Origin: Euprymna scolopes
Taxonomy: Eukaryota > Mollusca > Cephalopoda > Sepiida > Sepiolidae
Direction: 5' to 3'
Length of the DNA: 47,039 bases
Assembly (NCBI GenBank): GCA_024364805.1
Contig: CM044501.1
Span: forward strand, 53,021,259-53,068,297
Part shown: positions 12,501-27,500 of the stretch, piece by piece
Position numbering within the stretch: position 1 is the stretch's first letter
Layout: each line of letters begins with the position of its first letter
Translations under genes and position numbers: made by a program
The notes under the pieces: generated by a model
Seen by the model: only the letters and a program-made list of their open reading frames with translations
What the model was told of the DNA's origin: nothing
Databases searched by the model: none

Positions 12501-14869
12501 ACTTTTTCGAATCTGTGTACAGTAATACAAACCCGATATGCCTGCAGTAGTCAGCAATGTCTCATCGTGTGTGACTTGTCCTCTATTCAGCAGCTGAGGC
12601 TCACATGTCTGGTTTAAAAGAAATACTAGAAAAGAGAAGCTGTATGCTTGGGTTTTTATATTACATGTGGAATTAAGAGGTAAATATTCTTGCACCCATG
12701 GTTGGCTGAAAGAAACTGTTGATGGATATTTTATCCTTGATATTTAAAAATAACATTCATTGCTACTGCTGTTTCCCATATTCGCAGCTTCCTCCCAAAA
12801 GCAGTCCTTTCATCATAAAGATGCATACTTGAAGTACTCAAACTATTTGATGGATACATCTAGAAAGATTTCTATTATAGCCACAAAATTATAAAATTTT
12901 AAAATGTTTATAAAATTAATGTTTAATTTAAAAATATTCTTTTTAAGAATTGCATATCCCTCGTTTAAAAAATATTCTTGCAAGTTTTACATTTATTTTT
13001 CACTGCAATAATTTTTTTACCCAAATTTTCTTTTCCTAGCGGTCCTAATGCGACCAGGTAAGCTGAACTAAGTTAAAATCACAATGAGCTTGAGAGAATT
13101 GTGATTTGCATGTTATCTAGATTTTAGAATTTGGTATTGTTCATTGCTTTTTGTGTTTTATTTTTTTTTTTATTTTATTTTTGTTTTGTGTGATAATTTG
13201 TATTTAGATTATCAAACGACTCCTCACATCGGTTATTTTCACAAAATTTTGGTCTCTGTAATCTCCAACCTTTTTCAAAGGTATCTTTTTTGAACTCTGC
13301 AGAACCTCTATAAGGATAGATTGTTTTTGTTCTATAAGCTACGACCGTGTCAAAGTTTTAATTAATTTATTATTAACACTCCTATCTGGTCATTGCTGAC
13401 TGAACTGGAACAATCTAGCTTGTAGATTAAATAAAGAATTGTTCAAAATTCCGTGTATGCTCCAAAGTTTGAAAATATGCACCTAAATATTATATCGATT
13501 GTTTATGAAAATAAATAGCATGAGAATTGTATTATTTTTTTATTATTCATACAATAAAAACAAATCCTTTGCTTTTGAACTGAATATACACAGCATTTTA
13601 TGCATTTGTTTCAATTTCGTTTAATTCAATCTGAAAAATTTACTCACCCAGAGGAAATAATCATGTATTACTTACGTATGTAAGGGAGATAACTATTAGT
13701 ATGATTACGGTTTCTATAATATACTTCGCATTCTTTCTGATTTTTTTCAATTTTACAAATGTTTTTATTTTTCAAATTTTTAAAACTGATCATAGCAACA
13801 AAATGAATATCATTGTTTCCTTCTCACTAGTTGTGTTAAAAAATATACTAATGATAACGTTTCTAATTAAATAGTTTAAATATTTAGAATTATTTTTATA
13901 CATATATATTTATTTATAGGGAAATAACTCTTTAAATTGTTCTTAGAGTTACCCCCCTTTACAACGTATTGGTTTAATCTGATTTTCTAAGATTAGTCTT
14001 TATCGAAATTGATAACTTTTCCAAAACGAAACGTAGAATCCATAGACAGTAGTATGGGTGTAATTTTCAAGATATCCTCGAACGAAAAATACTTTTGTGA
14101 ATCGGTTAATGCTGATTGACTGAAAATGCTGCAATCTCCAAATAATTTAAACAGACTTGATTATTAAAAAGTTGAATGTCTTTTTCAAACGTTCATTATT
14201 TAAAAAATATTTTCATATTATTTGAATGAAACTTAATTCTTCAGGAATGTATTTAAAAATAAAACAGTAATTATAAACACTTTCGCGTTTTAAACATCTT
14301 TCAGAGTTATTTAATATATTTGAAATGGGATGTCATTGATTAGACACTAAATTTCTAAGCTGTTCTGCCTTTATAAACTACTAATACCTGGCTTTCCCAG
14401 TTTGATATTGCTTTTGAAAGTCCATAAATTAAAATGCTTGAAACATTAATTCAACATTTGATTCATATTTTTTTTTTCTAAACTCTAGGCAAAAATCTCA
14501 ATGATAAACATTAATGGCCTTCGGGACAAGATCTAAGTGTAGTATCTGTTCTTCAGATACTGCACTTCAATTTCTTGTTCTGTCAGTGGAGGAGAAATCC
14601 TTCACGACTGAGACAATTTTTATTTTTGTTCATTTTCTCCGCGTTTAGGAACGACCCTGGTGTTTAACTCTGTCCCGTGGGGAGGCATTGTAAATAGGAA
14701 CATTAATGTTTTGATAATTTCGATACCAATTTCTTGGAAAAAAAAAAAAAAAAAAAAAAAACAACAAAAACAACAAAAAAAAACAACAAAAAAAAACGAA
14801 GCAATAATAATAAAATATCCTTTCAAAACCAATATGTAAAGTATTTAAACTTGCAACTGTTGCATAAGC

Positions 14870-14932
<63 letters not shown>

Positions 14933-15696
14933 GATGATGCGTCAGTTGAATTAACTTGAAATAGGTAGTTTTGTTTTCACTATTAGTGCAAGAAATAGCC
15001 CGAACTTTTGCATCTACTAATTTAGATATATATATTTTTAAAATTATTTAATTGACATTTAATGCAAAATAAAATTTTATTCTTTTCATATGCTTTTTTT
15101 TTTTTCTAAAATCGACTTGTAAGCAAATCAGAGTACATCATTATGCCGGATATAAAGTTTTATGTAAACGTCATTTAAACAAAGTGGGGGTGATGGGGTT
15201 AAGCTTTCGATTTACTATCATTAAACTCATAAGATACAGACTAGTGATAAGTGAGCCAAATAGATTGTATAGGAACTTTCATATTTGATTTAAAAAAGGG
15301 TTGAAATGACTTTACACAGAGTTTTGTTAAAGAGCAAACAACTTTAGGTCATTCTTGTTTAGTGTCGGCTAAACTGAAATGATTACATATATTTAAGACA
15401 AGAACACATATAGCCCGTACATGGAGAATTTACCAATGAAATAGGATGAATCAGTGCGGCATAAGATACAAAAACCAAATTAGATTCGCCCTCAAATGTA
15501 ACTTCTCATCACAAAAGCTGAAAAACCTAATGCTGAGTGGGTTTGCTAGCACTGAGAAAAGAAAATTCACAGTCAGTGATAAAAGATGTCGGTCATGTCT
15601 ATGAATTGAAAATTGGCTTCTTCAGCAACAGAACTCATCAGCTAGGAAGAATCTCGTTCCAGACACTATCCTTTTCACTTTGTACTGGCCAGGCTT

Positions 15697-15777
<81 letters not shown>

Positions 15778-18551
15778 TTGAGCAAGCAATCACTAGCATG
15801 AAATAATCTGCCAATGATTTATTTTAAGAGTATAAAGATTTGAAGAAATAAACTTAGGAGTCAAGGTTCTTTTTAAAGAGATTAAAGAAAATTTGTTTGA
15901 TAAATTTAGTTATGCATCCATTTAATTCTTTTTCATCTTTTCACTTACTTCATTCCTTCCACTTTGATAGTTTTAATTATTTTAGTAGTTTGAATCATTG
16001 GCATGAAATGCTTTTTTTAATTCACCTTAAAAAATTTTTCAGTGTCAGTTTTTATTTTGTTTTCAATGTTTTTGTGAAACGCATGTCCTGTCCAATTTAA
16101 TTTCAAACACGTCTTTGCATTTAAGAATATAATTTATTGACTTTTGGTTTAAAATATAAAATTGATGGTTTTAAGAATTTATAATACAAGAATATTTGTA
16201 AAAGTTTTCATTTCAATATGTTGCATGAAAATATGGTGTTGAAAATATTGGATAAAAAATGGGTGCACTAAAAAATGAACCAACATGCACACATAATGTA
16301 AGTTTTGCACTAGAATGCCAAGCTAAATCTGTTTATTTAAAATGCATGCAAATTAAATGGTCTTTTGCATTACACATTTTGGTTTTAAATTTATTTTATA
16401 AAAAAAGAATAAAATGAAAAATGTTGCATATGTTTATTTTAGTATCATTCATTGTTTTTTTTTTTTTTTTGGAAATTTTTTTTGTTTGTAAAAAGAGCTT
16501 GATTTATCTGGAGCCTTTATTCAACTTTCTTGAACCGATGAGAAAATCTATAAAAATAAATTTTCCTTCTGCAAAATGATTACCGTTTTCATAAGGCAAA
16601 AGCTTAAACAGATTAATATTGATTCTGTTAAAATATTTTTCTAAAAATTTGAAAGATTATTATTTATTTTTATTTTTAGTTAAAAATGCTTTTATGAATG
16701 CTGTTAACTGCATGATAATGCAAGTTGTGCATCAAATACTTCCTCCTTACTTTAGCACTGAGATATAAAAATATTATAATAGAGATAACGTCTCTTTAAC
16801 CAAAACTACATTATGTATTTTACGATTCCCTCTTAGTTTTAACTTCTTATTTCAAATGATTTTCTTACATTTTTAATTGAGTAGAATGTCTTGTTATTCA
16901 CAGGATTAACTTACTCGCTCTTATATTCAATTCAATAACAAGTAGAACTTTTAACGTATTTCTTTGTTAAAGGCATCAAAACTATATTTTACCTTAAGCA
17001 ATTATGTCTGCATCTATTTTCTAATGAAAGTATATAGGGTGAACCCACCTTTACCTAAAAATGGACTAATAAACAGCCTTGTTTTTCATTGTCTTTCAAT
17101 AACATGCTAGAAATGTGCACCTTTGCATGGCAAGCACATCTGCATACAACATGTAAAATTGTCAATAAATCTAATGGCATTTTTTTTCATTGGAATTGGA
17201 TAAATGGATTTGTTTCCTTTGATTGTGGATCAAACTGTACATTATTTTTTATCTGCATATTGATGTCATGAAAATATTTTATTGAAACGCGTTAATCTTG
17301 TTATTAATCTAGTTCTAAGTAATCTTTCTGTATTATATATCTTTAATATGTATCTATTATTATAATTTAAAAAAACTAAGTTTTCATTAAAATTACTTCC
17401 GAATTAATGAACACAATATTTTAAGACTGGTTTTGGATAATTCCGTTAATATCAAAAAAACTATTGCATATGTACAAGGGAATAGAACAATGAAATTAAG
17501 TTAAACAAACGATACAGTGGTCAACCATAGTCAAGGGTAGTTGGAAGGCTTCCTTTTCATTACCTACTACACCGAAGTGTAGGGGGAGGACACCACTTCT
17601 TTTTCAGCATTACTCCACTTACTATTAAACCTTCTCTAATAATGCTGAATTTTATAAAGTATCATTTTAGTAGTGGTTGGTATGATTCAACCAAGTCTCC
17701 TGGCCCATTTGTGAACACTCTTAACATTATGCTAAATGGGTCAGTAAAAAAAAAAATGTAAGTGAATAACACCTAACAAAAATTTATTAAAGTCATGCAA
17801 TAATATTTCTAAAGATTAGTATTTTTGTTTTAAATAACAGCAAGCCGTTTTAGTTAATAAATGAAAAAAAAAAAAGATATTCATTCAGATATCATAAACG
17901 TTTTTACAAGTGGTATTTGTTTGGATCATCCTCCCATTAGTGCACTAGAAAAAATTGAAATTTATTTTTATCGAGCAAGTGTTGTAATGAACAAGCTGCA
18001 TTCATTTTGAAAAGAAAATGTATAAAAATCCATCACTTCACAAAAGTTGGGAGAATCTATACTGCACTTCTCTTATATTCTCTATTACTGTATTTTAAAA
18101 ATATTTACAAAACTATTATTTTAACTATCTGATGCTTCAGTTTTACTCTTAATTAATTGGAACCATTATATATTTGTTTCTCTCCTACCCTATCTGGTCC
18201 AGAAATAATCATTAATGCTTGTAGAAACCATTCTAGTAACTCTGACGTCTCTAGCTCAGATGATGAGAAAAGATCCTAAACTAAGAAAACTATACCATCT
18301 ATAGGCGAAAGAAACTTGCCAAGATTCTTAGTTATAGAGTGAATAGAAAAGAAAAAATTGAAAAGTTATCACCATTTTGTTATTCCATTCTTGACTTTGC
18401 GGATCACTGGTTGGAAATCCTTAGCGTCACTATTTTATAAGATACAACAGCGAGTGAAGGTAAAAAAACAACTTTGTTTTTATTTTGGTCATTTCGTTAT
18501 TCGATTTTTTACTCTGTGAATCGCCGGTTGAAAATCCTGGGTGTCTGTTTT

Positions 18552-18593
<42 letters not shown>

Positions 18594-21500
18594 CAGCAAT
18601 AACAGCAACTGAAAGTAAGTTTTTTTTTTAAAAGAAATCAATATGTAAAGTTTATACAAAAAAAAAATACCTTATTTCCAAAAGATCCAACGTTCATCAA
18701 TTGTTCATTGGCCATTGCGTGCTCAAGTTTGAACATATTTTTAATGTTTGGATATCTATAAAAGCAGAAAAAAAAATCAACAACTACTACAGTTTAAACA
18801 CACAGGCGGCAAAAAGAACTCCGTACTTGTAATTTTTTAAAAAACTGCAAATCTATATAATTATAAAACTCAAATGATCTTGTAACGGGTGTTGTAACCC
18901 ACCATCTGGTTGTGCATGCATACATTAACAAATAATCAATGCGACAATAAAACATTGTTTTACTGTGTACGTTTTCAGCGTCCCAATTTTTTTTTTTTTT
19001 TTTTCACGTTTAAATTATCCAAATAAATAATTGTTAATACTTTCTGGATTTTTTTTTTTTTTACATCGTTCATTTTCGTATTACGTTTAAATTATTTTAG
19101 TCCAATTTTCTTACAAAGAAATCAACTTTAATCCATTGAAAATCATAAGAGCATTTTACAAAGGCGATTTACCCACCACCTATAGTTTTTTAAAAAAATT
19201 ATTTTCCATTTTTTAATACACCTTAAAAAATATTCATACATTTTCCTCTACACGACCAACATAAATAAATAATCAACATGATAATAAAACATATGGTTTT
19301 ACCGTGTACGTTTTCAGTGTCCCAATTGTTTTTTTTTGTGTTTAAATTAAAAAATATATTAAAATTTTAATTTAACTTTAAGTGCACATTTACCTATAAG
19401 TATGGCAAACCACTTATAATTCAATGGCTGGAAATTTTTTTTTTTTTTTTTCAAAAATAAACAATTATAAACAGAACAACTCGTAGAAATCTATCTATAT
19501 TCTTTTTTTATTTTAATATATTTCCATAGAAATGTTTCTGTTATGTCACAAAATCTATTTTCTTTATGTCACAAGTATCACGCTCATACATTAATTCCAT
19601 AGCTAATATAACATACTGACCCAACGGGTCACAGGTAGTCTAGTTCAAGCTAAATTTAATGTAACTGTTTAAACAAACTATACCTCATTTGATTGGCCTT
19701 TTATTCTTCTATAATTTTACGTGTTCATATTTGACATTTAATTGAAATATTCTAGTGTTTATGTCAATTAAAAAAGAAATAACTTCAAATTGAGGAGGCT
19801 AAAAGAAAGTCCTCACAATGGAAAATTGTTATTTAAATGAACTTTCTGACATTAATGCAACACAAATACAACAGGAACACAATGAACTAGTTAATATTTA
19901 ATAGCATAGCCTTTCTGCAATTCGACAGCCTGCAATCTTTTGGGAATTCCTTGAATTAGACTGCAGCAATACTCCGGGGAAAAGGCATCCCACTTTTCTT
20001 TAATTTTTGTCCAAAGTTCTTCCAAATTTCAAATTTTATCATTGCATAGGTGTTGCTTGATGTAATGCCATACGTTTTCGATAGGATTGAGGTGTGGAGA
20101 TTGTGCAGGCCAATTCAAACACAAAATATCGTGCTCTTCCAGGAACCTCTTGACATTGGCAGTTGTGTGAATGGGAGAATTATCCTGCATGAAGATGGGA
20201 TTATCATCCAAATTCCGACCAAAGTAGTGTAGAAAATGTTCAGTCAACATATTAATGTACTTGGTCGAATTAATTCGACCTTGCAAGCGAACTATAGGCC
20301 CTGGACCATTAGTACTAATAATGCCCCACATCAAAACTGAACTCTACCACCTTGCAGCGTTGAAACTGAGCACCTAGGATTAAATTCTTTGTCTTTCCAC
20401 CAACGGACATCACTGCCTAGCCTATTGAATTTGCTTTCATCATTAAACAGCACTTTTGACCAATATGAAGAGTCATGATCTTCATTGCATCTGATGAAGT
20501 CCAGACAGCACTTTCTGTTCTTTACAGAAATCATTGGCTTGCGTCTTGCAAGATATCCTCACAAATTAAATTCCTTTAATCTGTTCTTGACAGTAGAAAG
20601 AGAGCACTTTTTAACAAGATTGCACTGTTGTTGGATTTGGGGAGCCGTTTCAAATCTGTTTCTTAGACTGTGAATATTGATAGCATCGTTTTCCCTGTAA
20701 GAAGTAACTATAGCATGATCAGATTTAAGGGCATCACAAACACTGCAATAGATTTGATGCTTTTGCACAGTCTTTCGTACCGTTTTCTCATCACATTTCA
20801 ATCTGCGGACGATTTCTCGATTGGATAAACCAGAAAGGTGGAGATTAATGAGCTCCTAACGATCACTAAGAAAATCGTGGCATATGGACTAAATGTTACG
20901 TTGTATAACCTGGAACAACAACAATTACGATTACAGATGCTTTGTTGCCTGTTGGTGGATATTTTAAACTGATTTAAGGGCGATAATTTAAGCTGGGTTT
21001 AAGAGAATTTGTTGTGGCGGACTTTCTTTTTGCCTCCTCAATTTGAAGTTTTTTTTTGTTTTTTTAAATTGACGTGAAACTAGAATATTTTAATTAAAAG
21101 TCAAATATGAACACTTAAAATTATAGAGGAATAAAAGGTCAATCAAATGAGGTATAGGTTGTTTAAACAGTTACATTAAATTTAGCTTATCAGCTTTTGA
21201 ACAAATTACAAGTGCGGACTTTCTTTTTGCCAGCATTGTATATATAATATATAAACTGTAGTGGTTGTTGATTTTTAATCCAACTAGACCTGAAATAGGT
21301 AAGATCAGCAAAAATATTCTTGATAGAATCAACAGGCAAATTAAATCTACATACAAACTTGACCTTTCGATAAATACAACTGATATGGCTAAGTGGTTCT
21401 CAAACATAAATAATAACTATCGTTCCTTCTTACAATTTGACATTGAAAACTACTACTACTGCGGTGATTGAATTTGCAAAGCTTTTCTCTGATATTTTTG

Positions 21501-24500
21501 AGGACGAGATTGGAATCATCAGAAAGTGCAGAAAGCAGTAGTAAACAAGAAAGGCCAATTTGACATGTTGAGGGACTTTTTGAATTCAGTTGAAATGACA
21601 GATCTACTGAGTTTGTATATTTTATATAACCTAACTAGGACCATTGAAGTTGAAAACATCGGTCTATATTGAGATGATGAGCTTCTGATTATAAAAGACT
21701 CTAACGGTCCTAAATGCAAGAGAATGAATAAAATCATCCTCAATGAATTTCAGAAAATCAAACTAAAAGTTGATATTGTTTCTAATAAACAAATAGTTAA
21801 TTTTTGGGATGTAACCTTAGATTTAAGGAAGGGGTGTTATGAACCATATAAGAAGAATGCGAATCCCATCTCTTAACCCACTATCTAACCACTCTAACTC
21901 TATTATTAAACATATACCCAAGTAAATTAGCAAAAGGATTAGTAACAACTCCTCCAACAAAAATTTCTGCCATAAAGTGGTTATAAAAATACACAACTAG
22001 AATATATCGAACCAAGACCCTCCAATAGTACACCTAAAATAAACAGAAAAAGGAAAATAATCTGGTTTATGCAACCTTTTAATAATGATGCTTAAAACTA
22101 ACCCATGCAATACATTTTTAAAACCTATCAAAAGGCATCCCACCCCTGAAAATCTTTAATAAAAATACTATCAAATTAAGTTGTAGTGATAATTTAGAAA
22201 AAATAATTAAAAAATATAACAAAATATAAATGGTATAAATAGAAATAGACCTAGAGTAATTAAATCCTTCAATTGTGGGAGACAGTCTGAATGCCCCCTT
22301 AAAGGAAACTGCTTAATAGCCTCAATTGTTTAAAAAGCTACTATTTTATATTATAGAAACCCTGGATAATAAGATATTATATTGACATGGCGAGTAACAT
22401 ATTCAAAGAAAGATAGACATGACATAAATGCTCCTTTGAAAATCCAAACTATACAGACAGACCATCATTATATAAATAATGTAATGAATTCATTGAATGG
22501 GGATCATCACCAGTTGTAAATTGGAATATCCTTAAGAGAGCAAACACCTGTTCGTTTATAAATTCACATTGCTACCTATGCCTTAATGAGAATCTATATA
22601 TTACAACATTTAGGCAGATGGATAAACTCCTAAATAAAAAATGTGAAAACTACCAATTGCAAACACTATAAGAAGCACCTCCTTAGTAACCTAAATTTAA
22701 ACTGAAAATACAGACACTACTTAAATACATATATAATATGTGCATACTCTCAATTTCTATGTATTATAAAACATTATGCTCCATATTGTTGGATGATAAT
22801 TATTTCCTTCTACCCATATACTTTTTTCACCCCATCCATGATTCAACTATACTAAGTACTTGCCCATCTATGCAAACTTATGTAACCTTAAATAACTATA
22901 TATTTTCATTTCAGAGACTCCTTCATATTTGTTATGTATATGTACCCTACGAATCTATTTTATGTTATATATGTGTATCCTATGAATTCTGTACACATTT
23001 TATGTCAATGCGTGCCTATATTTGTTTTTCATCTATATTATAAACATAGACATAACTATACCCATTCCTTTCTCTAACCTAATCTAATTAACTTTAATGT
23101 TATATATATGTATATCTACCAGTATATAACTTCTGTACTTTTCCTCCTGAAAAGTATGTTTCAATATATATATATATATATTAGCTGAGAAGGAGGAAAA
23201 TGTTTTAGATCCAATAAGGTTTGCTGATTATTAAAATTAATGCATTTAAGGGTTTTATTGTATTTTTATTTATCCTATTTTTTGTGTCTATAGGTGTATA
23301 TGTGTAGGTGCGTATGTATGGATATATTTATGTAAATGTATGTTAAGTATATGCATGTGTATATGTGTAGTTTACCATTATTTATTATGTATTGTATAAA
23401 TCTCCAGCTCTTGAATTTTCTAATCTATAAACTAAACCTGAACCCCCCCCCCCAAACTCCAATTTATATTTACAGGTACAAAAAAAAAAAAAAAAAAGCC
23501 CAAGGATATTTTAAACATTAAGTTAAATAATACTTATCTATTCTCCCTATGCTTTTAATCTAATATGTATCAAACAGCGAACATTATGACTAAGAAGTCG
23601 CTTATTGATAGTTTACACCCGTGATAATATATGCATGTTACCTAACTCAGCTAAAGTAATATAATTTTAATCACTATTAATTAATCACCGGTAAAATTAA
23701 CACCTTTATATAACATTCAATAATATGATAAAATGAACACCTTATATAATGCATACAATAATGTGATAATATAGCTAATTGCTTTAATAATTTTCAAATT
23801 GAAAGGAATAATAAAATGCGTACACGTATGCATTTATATATCCGTGTGTGTGTGTGTGTGTGTGTGTACCCGAATTAAATTTTTAAATTCTCATAACTCT
23901 ATAACGATCTTTGATCATAAAGTTTAATATAATCCATTAACTAATAACTTAATTTTATAAATTTAATGTTAAAATTATTTACTTACAATGTTTGTGTGTA
24001 TATATGTCTGTGTGTATTTGTATACGTATGTTTGTGTATGTACGTGCATATATGTATGTATGCTGATATGCCTCGATGTGTATATGTATATGAGTCTACT
24101 TATGCTTAACGATTTATACTTTATCTCAGAGGCGAGACTCCAGCTTTCTTTTTCTTTCTCTCTCTCTCTCAATTCCCCACTCCTAATCTCTTTTTATCTC
24201 CATATTTCAACTTTTCGCCATATTTAATTCATTATTGACTAGTCTTTCTATCTCGCCTTTTTTTTTTTTTATTAAGTTCATCCCCTCTCTCAACCCTTCA
24301 ACTTTCTTTGCCACACGACAGACATGCAACAATTAGCTTATCAACAAACACAAGGAAACTGTCCAGTATGAATCAACCTCTCACTGATCAACACAATCTA
24401 CTGTTCTGGTGAAATACGCCCTAATTTTAATAACTTCAAATTTAAATTGTCTATATATCGAACTGTTGATATAAATTGTAATATTTTGACCGATTTTCCA

Positions 24501-27500
24501 AAAAGGGGGAAATATGACTTCTCCATTTTTTAAAATCTTTTTTTTTTTAGAGAGCTCGCAACTTATAACCTTTAGTTTTTTGAAGAGCTCGCTTTTTTGT
24601 TTTTTCTTTAGCATCAGATGGTTCAGGGTCGCCTGAGAAAGTCTCATTCTGAAAGAGTTGGCTGTTTGTAACTCTTTACTGTCTAATATATATATATATA
24701 AGGAAAATGAAAAAAAATGTGTATATCATTGCATTTATATTGCCATTAACTTATCTTCTTGGTTATTTAATTTAGTTCAATTAAACAAATATCATGGGTA
24801 GTGATAACCCACTTTAGCCCCCCCCCCCTGATCAGGGTAACATGATTTCATGGAAAGCAGGTGACTGATGGACTATGAAAGCAAACAGAATATATAATAA
24901 TTCTATTCATGGTTTAATATTCTGTTGTGCTGAGCAGAATATACCTCTGGGTAGAATATTCAGGACCATCACCCATTATGGGCACTGCTCAAGCAGAAAG
25001 AAACTGCAAACTACTGTCTATACAACTGCAAAGGAAGCTATGACAATACATCAAACTCTTTATTCGGGGAAACAGTGTGAATAGTTCTGAATCAGAACAC
25101 CACGCTCAGTAAGGATTACCATGATAGACAAATGGCACCTGATTATCATCAAACTGCTCTCTGACAACCAACAAAGAATAAACCAAAGAGGATTGCAACA
25201 TGGAATGTAAGAAGCCTGCACCAGGTCGGCAAATTTGACAATGTTAAAAGTGAAGTGAAAAAAATGGATATTGATATTTTAGGATTTGCAGAGGCGAGTT
25301 GGAAAGGAGATTTCACATCAGATGCTTATAAAATGAAGAAAGTGGACATGAATGAGTCCAGGCAACACAGCGCAACCAGATCAATTACATCTTGATCCAA
25401 TTTCACTTCTGAAATCCAATCAAATCGGCAAAATCTATGCCAGGAGCAGACTGTGGTAGTGACCATATCCCTGTTGTCTACACATTCAACTTGATATTGA
25501 AAACCCTTAAAAAACATCAACCAAATTATAATTCCAAACTGTTCCAGCTCTGTTAAGGTGTTTCAACTGCCAAAAATTTGGACATCATAAAGAAGTCTGT
25601 AAAGGAAAAAGAATGTGGAAAATGCAGCAACGGAGCCAGACCACACCGAAGAACAATGCGTAAATGAAGTGAACTGTGCTGCAGAGAAGATCACTCGGCT
25701 TTCTCTAAATTGTGTAAAACATAAAATAGAAAAAGAAATAATGGAAGTAAAGTACAAAAAATACTTTCTCAGAAGCCAGAAAAATAGTTGATACGTACTT
25801 GAAAGACAACACATATGCTGCGACAACAAAGACAACTAAACCATGCCAACATAATGAAATACATGATCAATATAAGGAACTGATAAACAAACTGATTACA
25901 TTAAACATTAAATAATGGCCAGAATTTCAAAATAGCCTAAAAGAAAAATAGTTAAATTTGGATAACAAAACAATAGAAATAATAAATCCAAACAAAGATT
26001 TCATTTACAACAGAGACATTAAAAAAAATATCGCAGAAACCAACAAAACAATCACCAGAAACTAATAAAAATATAAATAATGATAAAACAGCAAATAAAG
26101 AATGCCCCAGAAAAGAAAACCAAACAATAGACACTCAAAACGGATTCCAAATACTAGAAAAAATGGAAACCGAAAACATTCTGGATAAAAAAGAAAACCA
26201 ACACAAGTAATCATGATGGAAAAAATGAACAAGAAGCCAAAGCAACAACATCTCAAGCAAGACCCAGATCGACATCCAGATCCAAACAAAAAAAGGAAAA
26301 CACTCGGCAAAACATTTCATCAAAGACACAAACTGACAAAAGACAAACCCTCTAAAGAGATGGAAATAGAGGAAAACTAAATAACTTCATGTGTGATGTT
26401 TTGCAGAGAGGTAATCGATATTGGTTAAATATCGATATTGGTTAAATATCGATTACCACGGTGAGTATGTCACAATGAATATAGATTGCGGAGAGAAAAA
26501 AACAAACGCGTGTTTCGAGCTATAATAAAATTTAAAGTGATTTAGAACTCGGATGCCCCAGGGGCCATAACTCCTGTACCATTCGGTTATCTCCCTTTTA
26601 TTAACGTGATATTTACAAGGACATTTCATTGTGGATACGCTACCCTCCTCCTAAAAAGCTTATAAATACACAAACACACATGAAACTGTCCAATGACTCA
26701 AATAGAAGTACAACAATACAACACACATAAGATTCTACAATAAAATGGTAGAGGAATAAAAACAAACCGCAACGAACTACAGCTGCCAATAACAAAATTG
26801 AATCCAGTCATTATCTGTCTATAAGAAACATTTTTCAAAGATGACCAAAAAATAAACATTAAAAAATATCAAGAATATAACTACATCAATAACTGATGTT
26901 TGCGTTTCAGGAGGTACATCTATCCTAGTTCGGAATGATGTACCTCATAGCCACATAGAACTTAAAACCTACAGGCATCAGCTGTAAAAATTGTTAAAGA
27001 TTTGTTCCATATACATTCCTCCCAGTGAGAAAATAAAAGAAAATGAATTACAAAATATAATTAAACAACTCCCCACACCATTTATAATACTTGGAGGTTT
27101 TAACTGCCACAGCTCAATCTAATCTAATAAACTAATCAAAAAGGCAGAAAACTGGAAGGATTTATGAACAAAAATGATCTTTGCCTTTATCATAACCAAT
27201 CCCCAACATACATGTGCCCATACTCAGGAAAATATTCTACAATAGATCCGACCATATGTGATCCAATTATATTTTTAATATGAAAAAGTAAACTTTGACT
27301 TTCACTCCAAGAACATAGAAACATACAATTTAACTTTTTATTCTGACTGAATTGTCGGACTCACACAGTCAATCTCACAACACTGCGGTAGGATCTGACA
27401 ATATACACTATGAATTCCTTAAACTACTGCCAGATCCTTCAAATAAACTTCTACTAAACATTTTCAACATCTGGTCCAGTGGGAACATACTTAGCTCCTG

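Noticed and set aside
14620-14931. Lysine- and phenylalanine-rich open frames
   Set aside because: Products of poly-A and dinucleotide repeats.
25952-26329. Hydrophobic minus-strand frames resembling membrane proteins
   Set aside because: Antisense of the A-rich ORF1 region of the Jockey LINE; hydrophobicity comes from T-rich codons.
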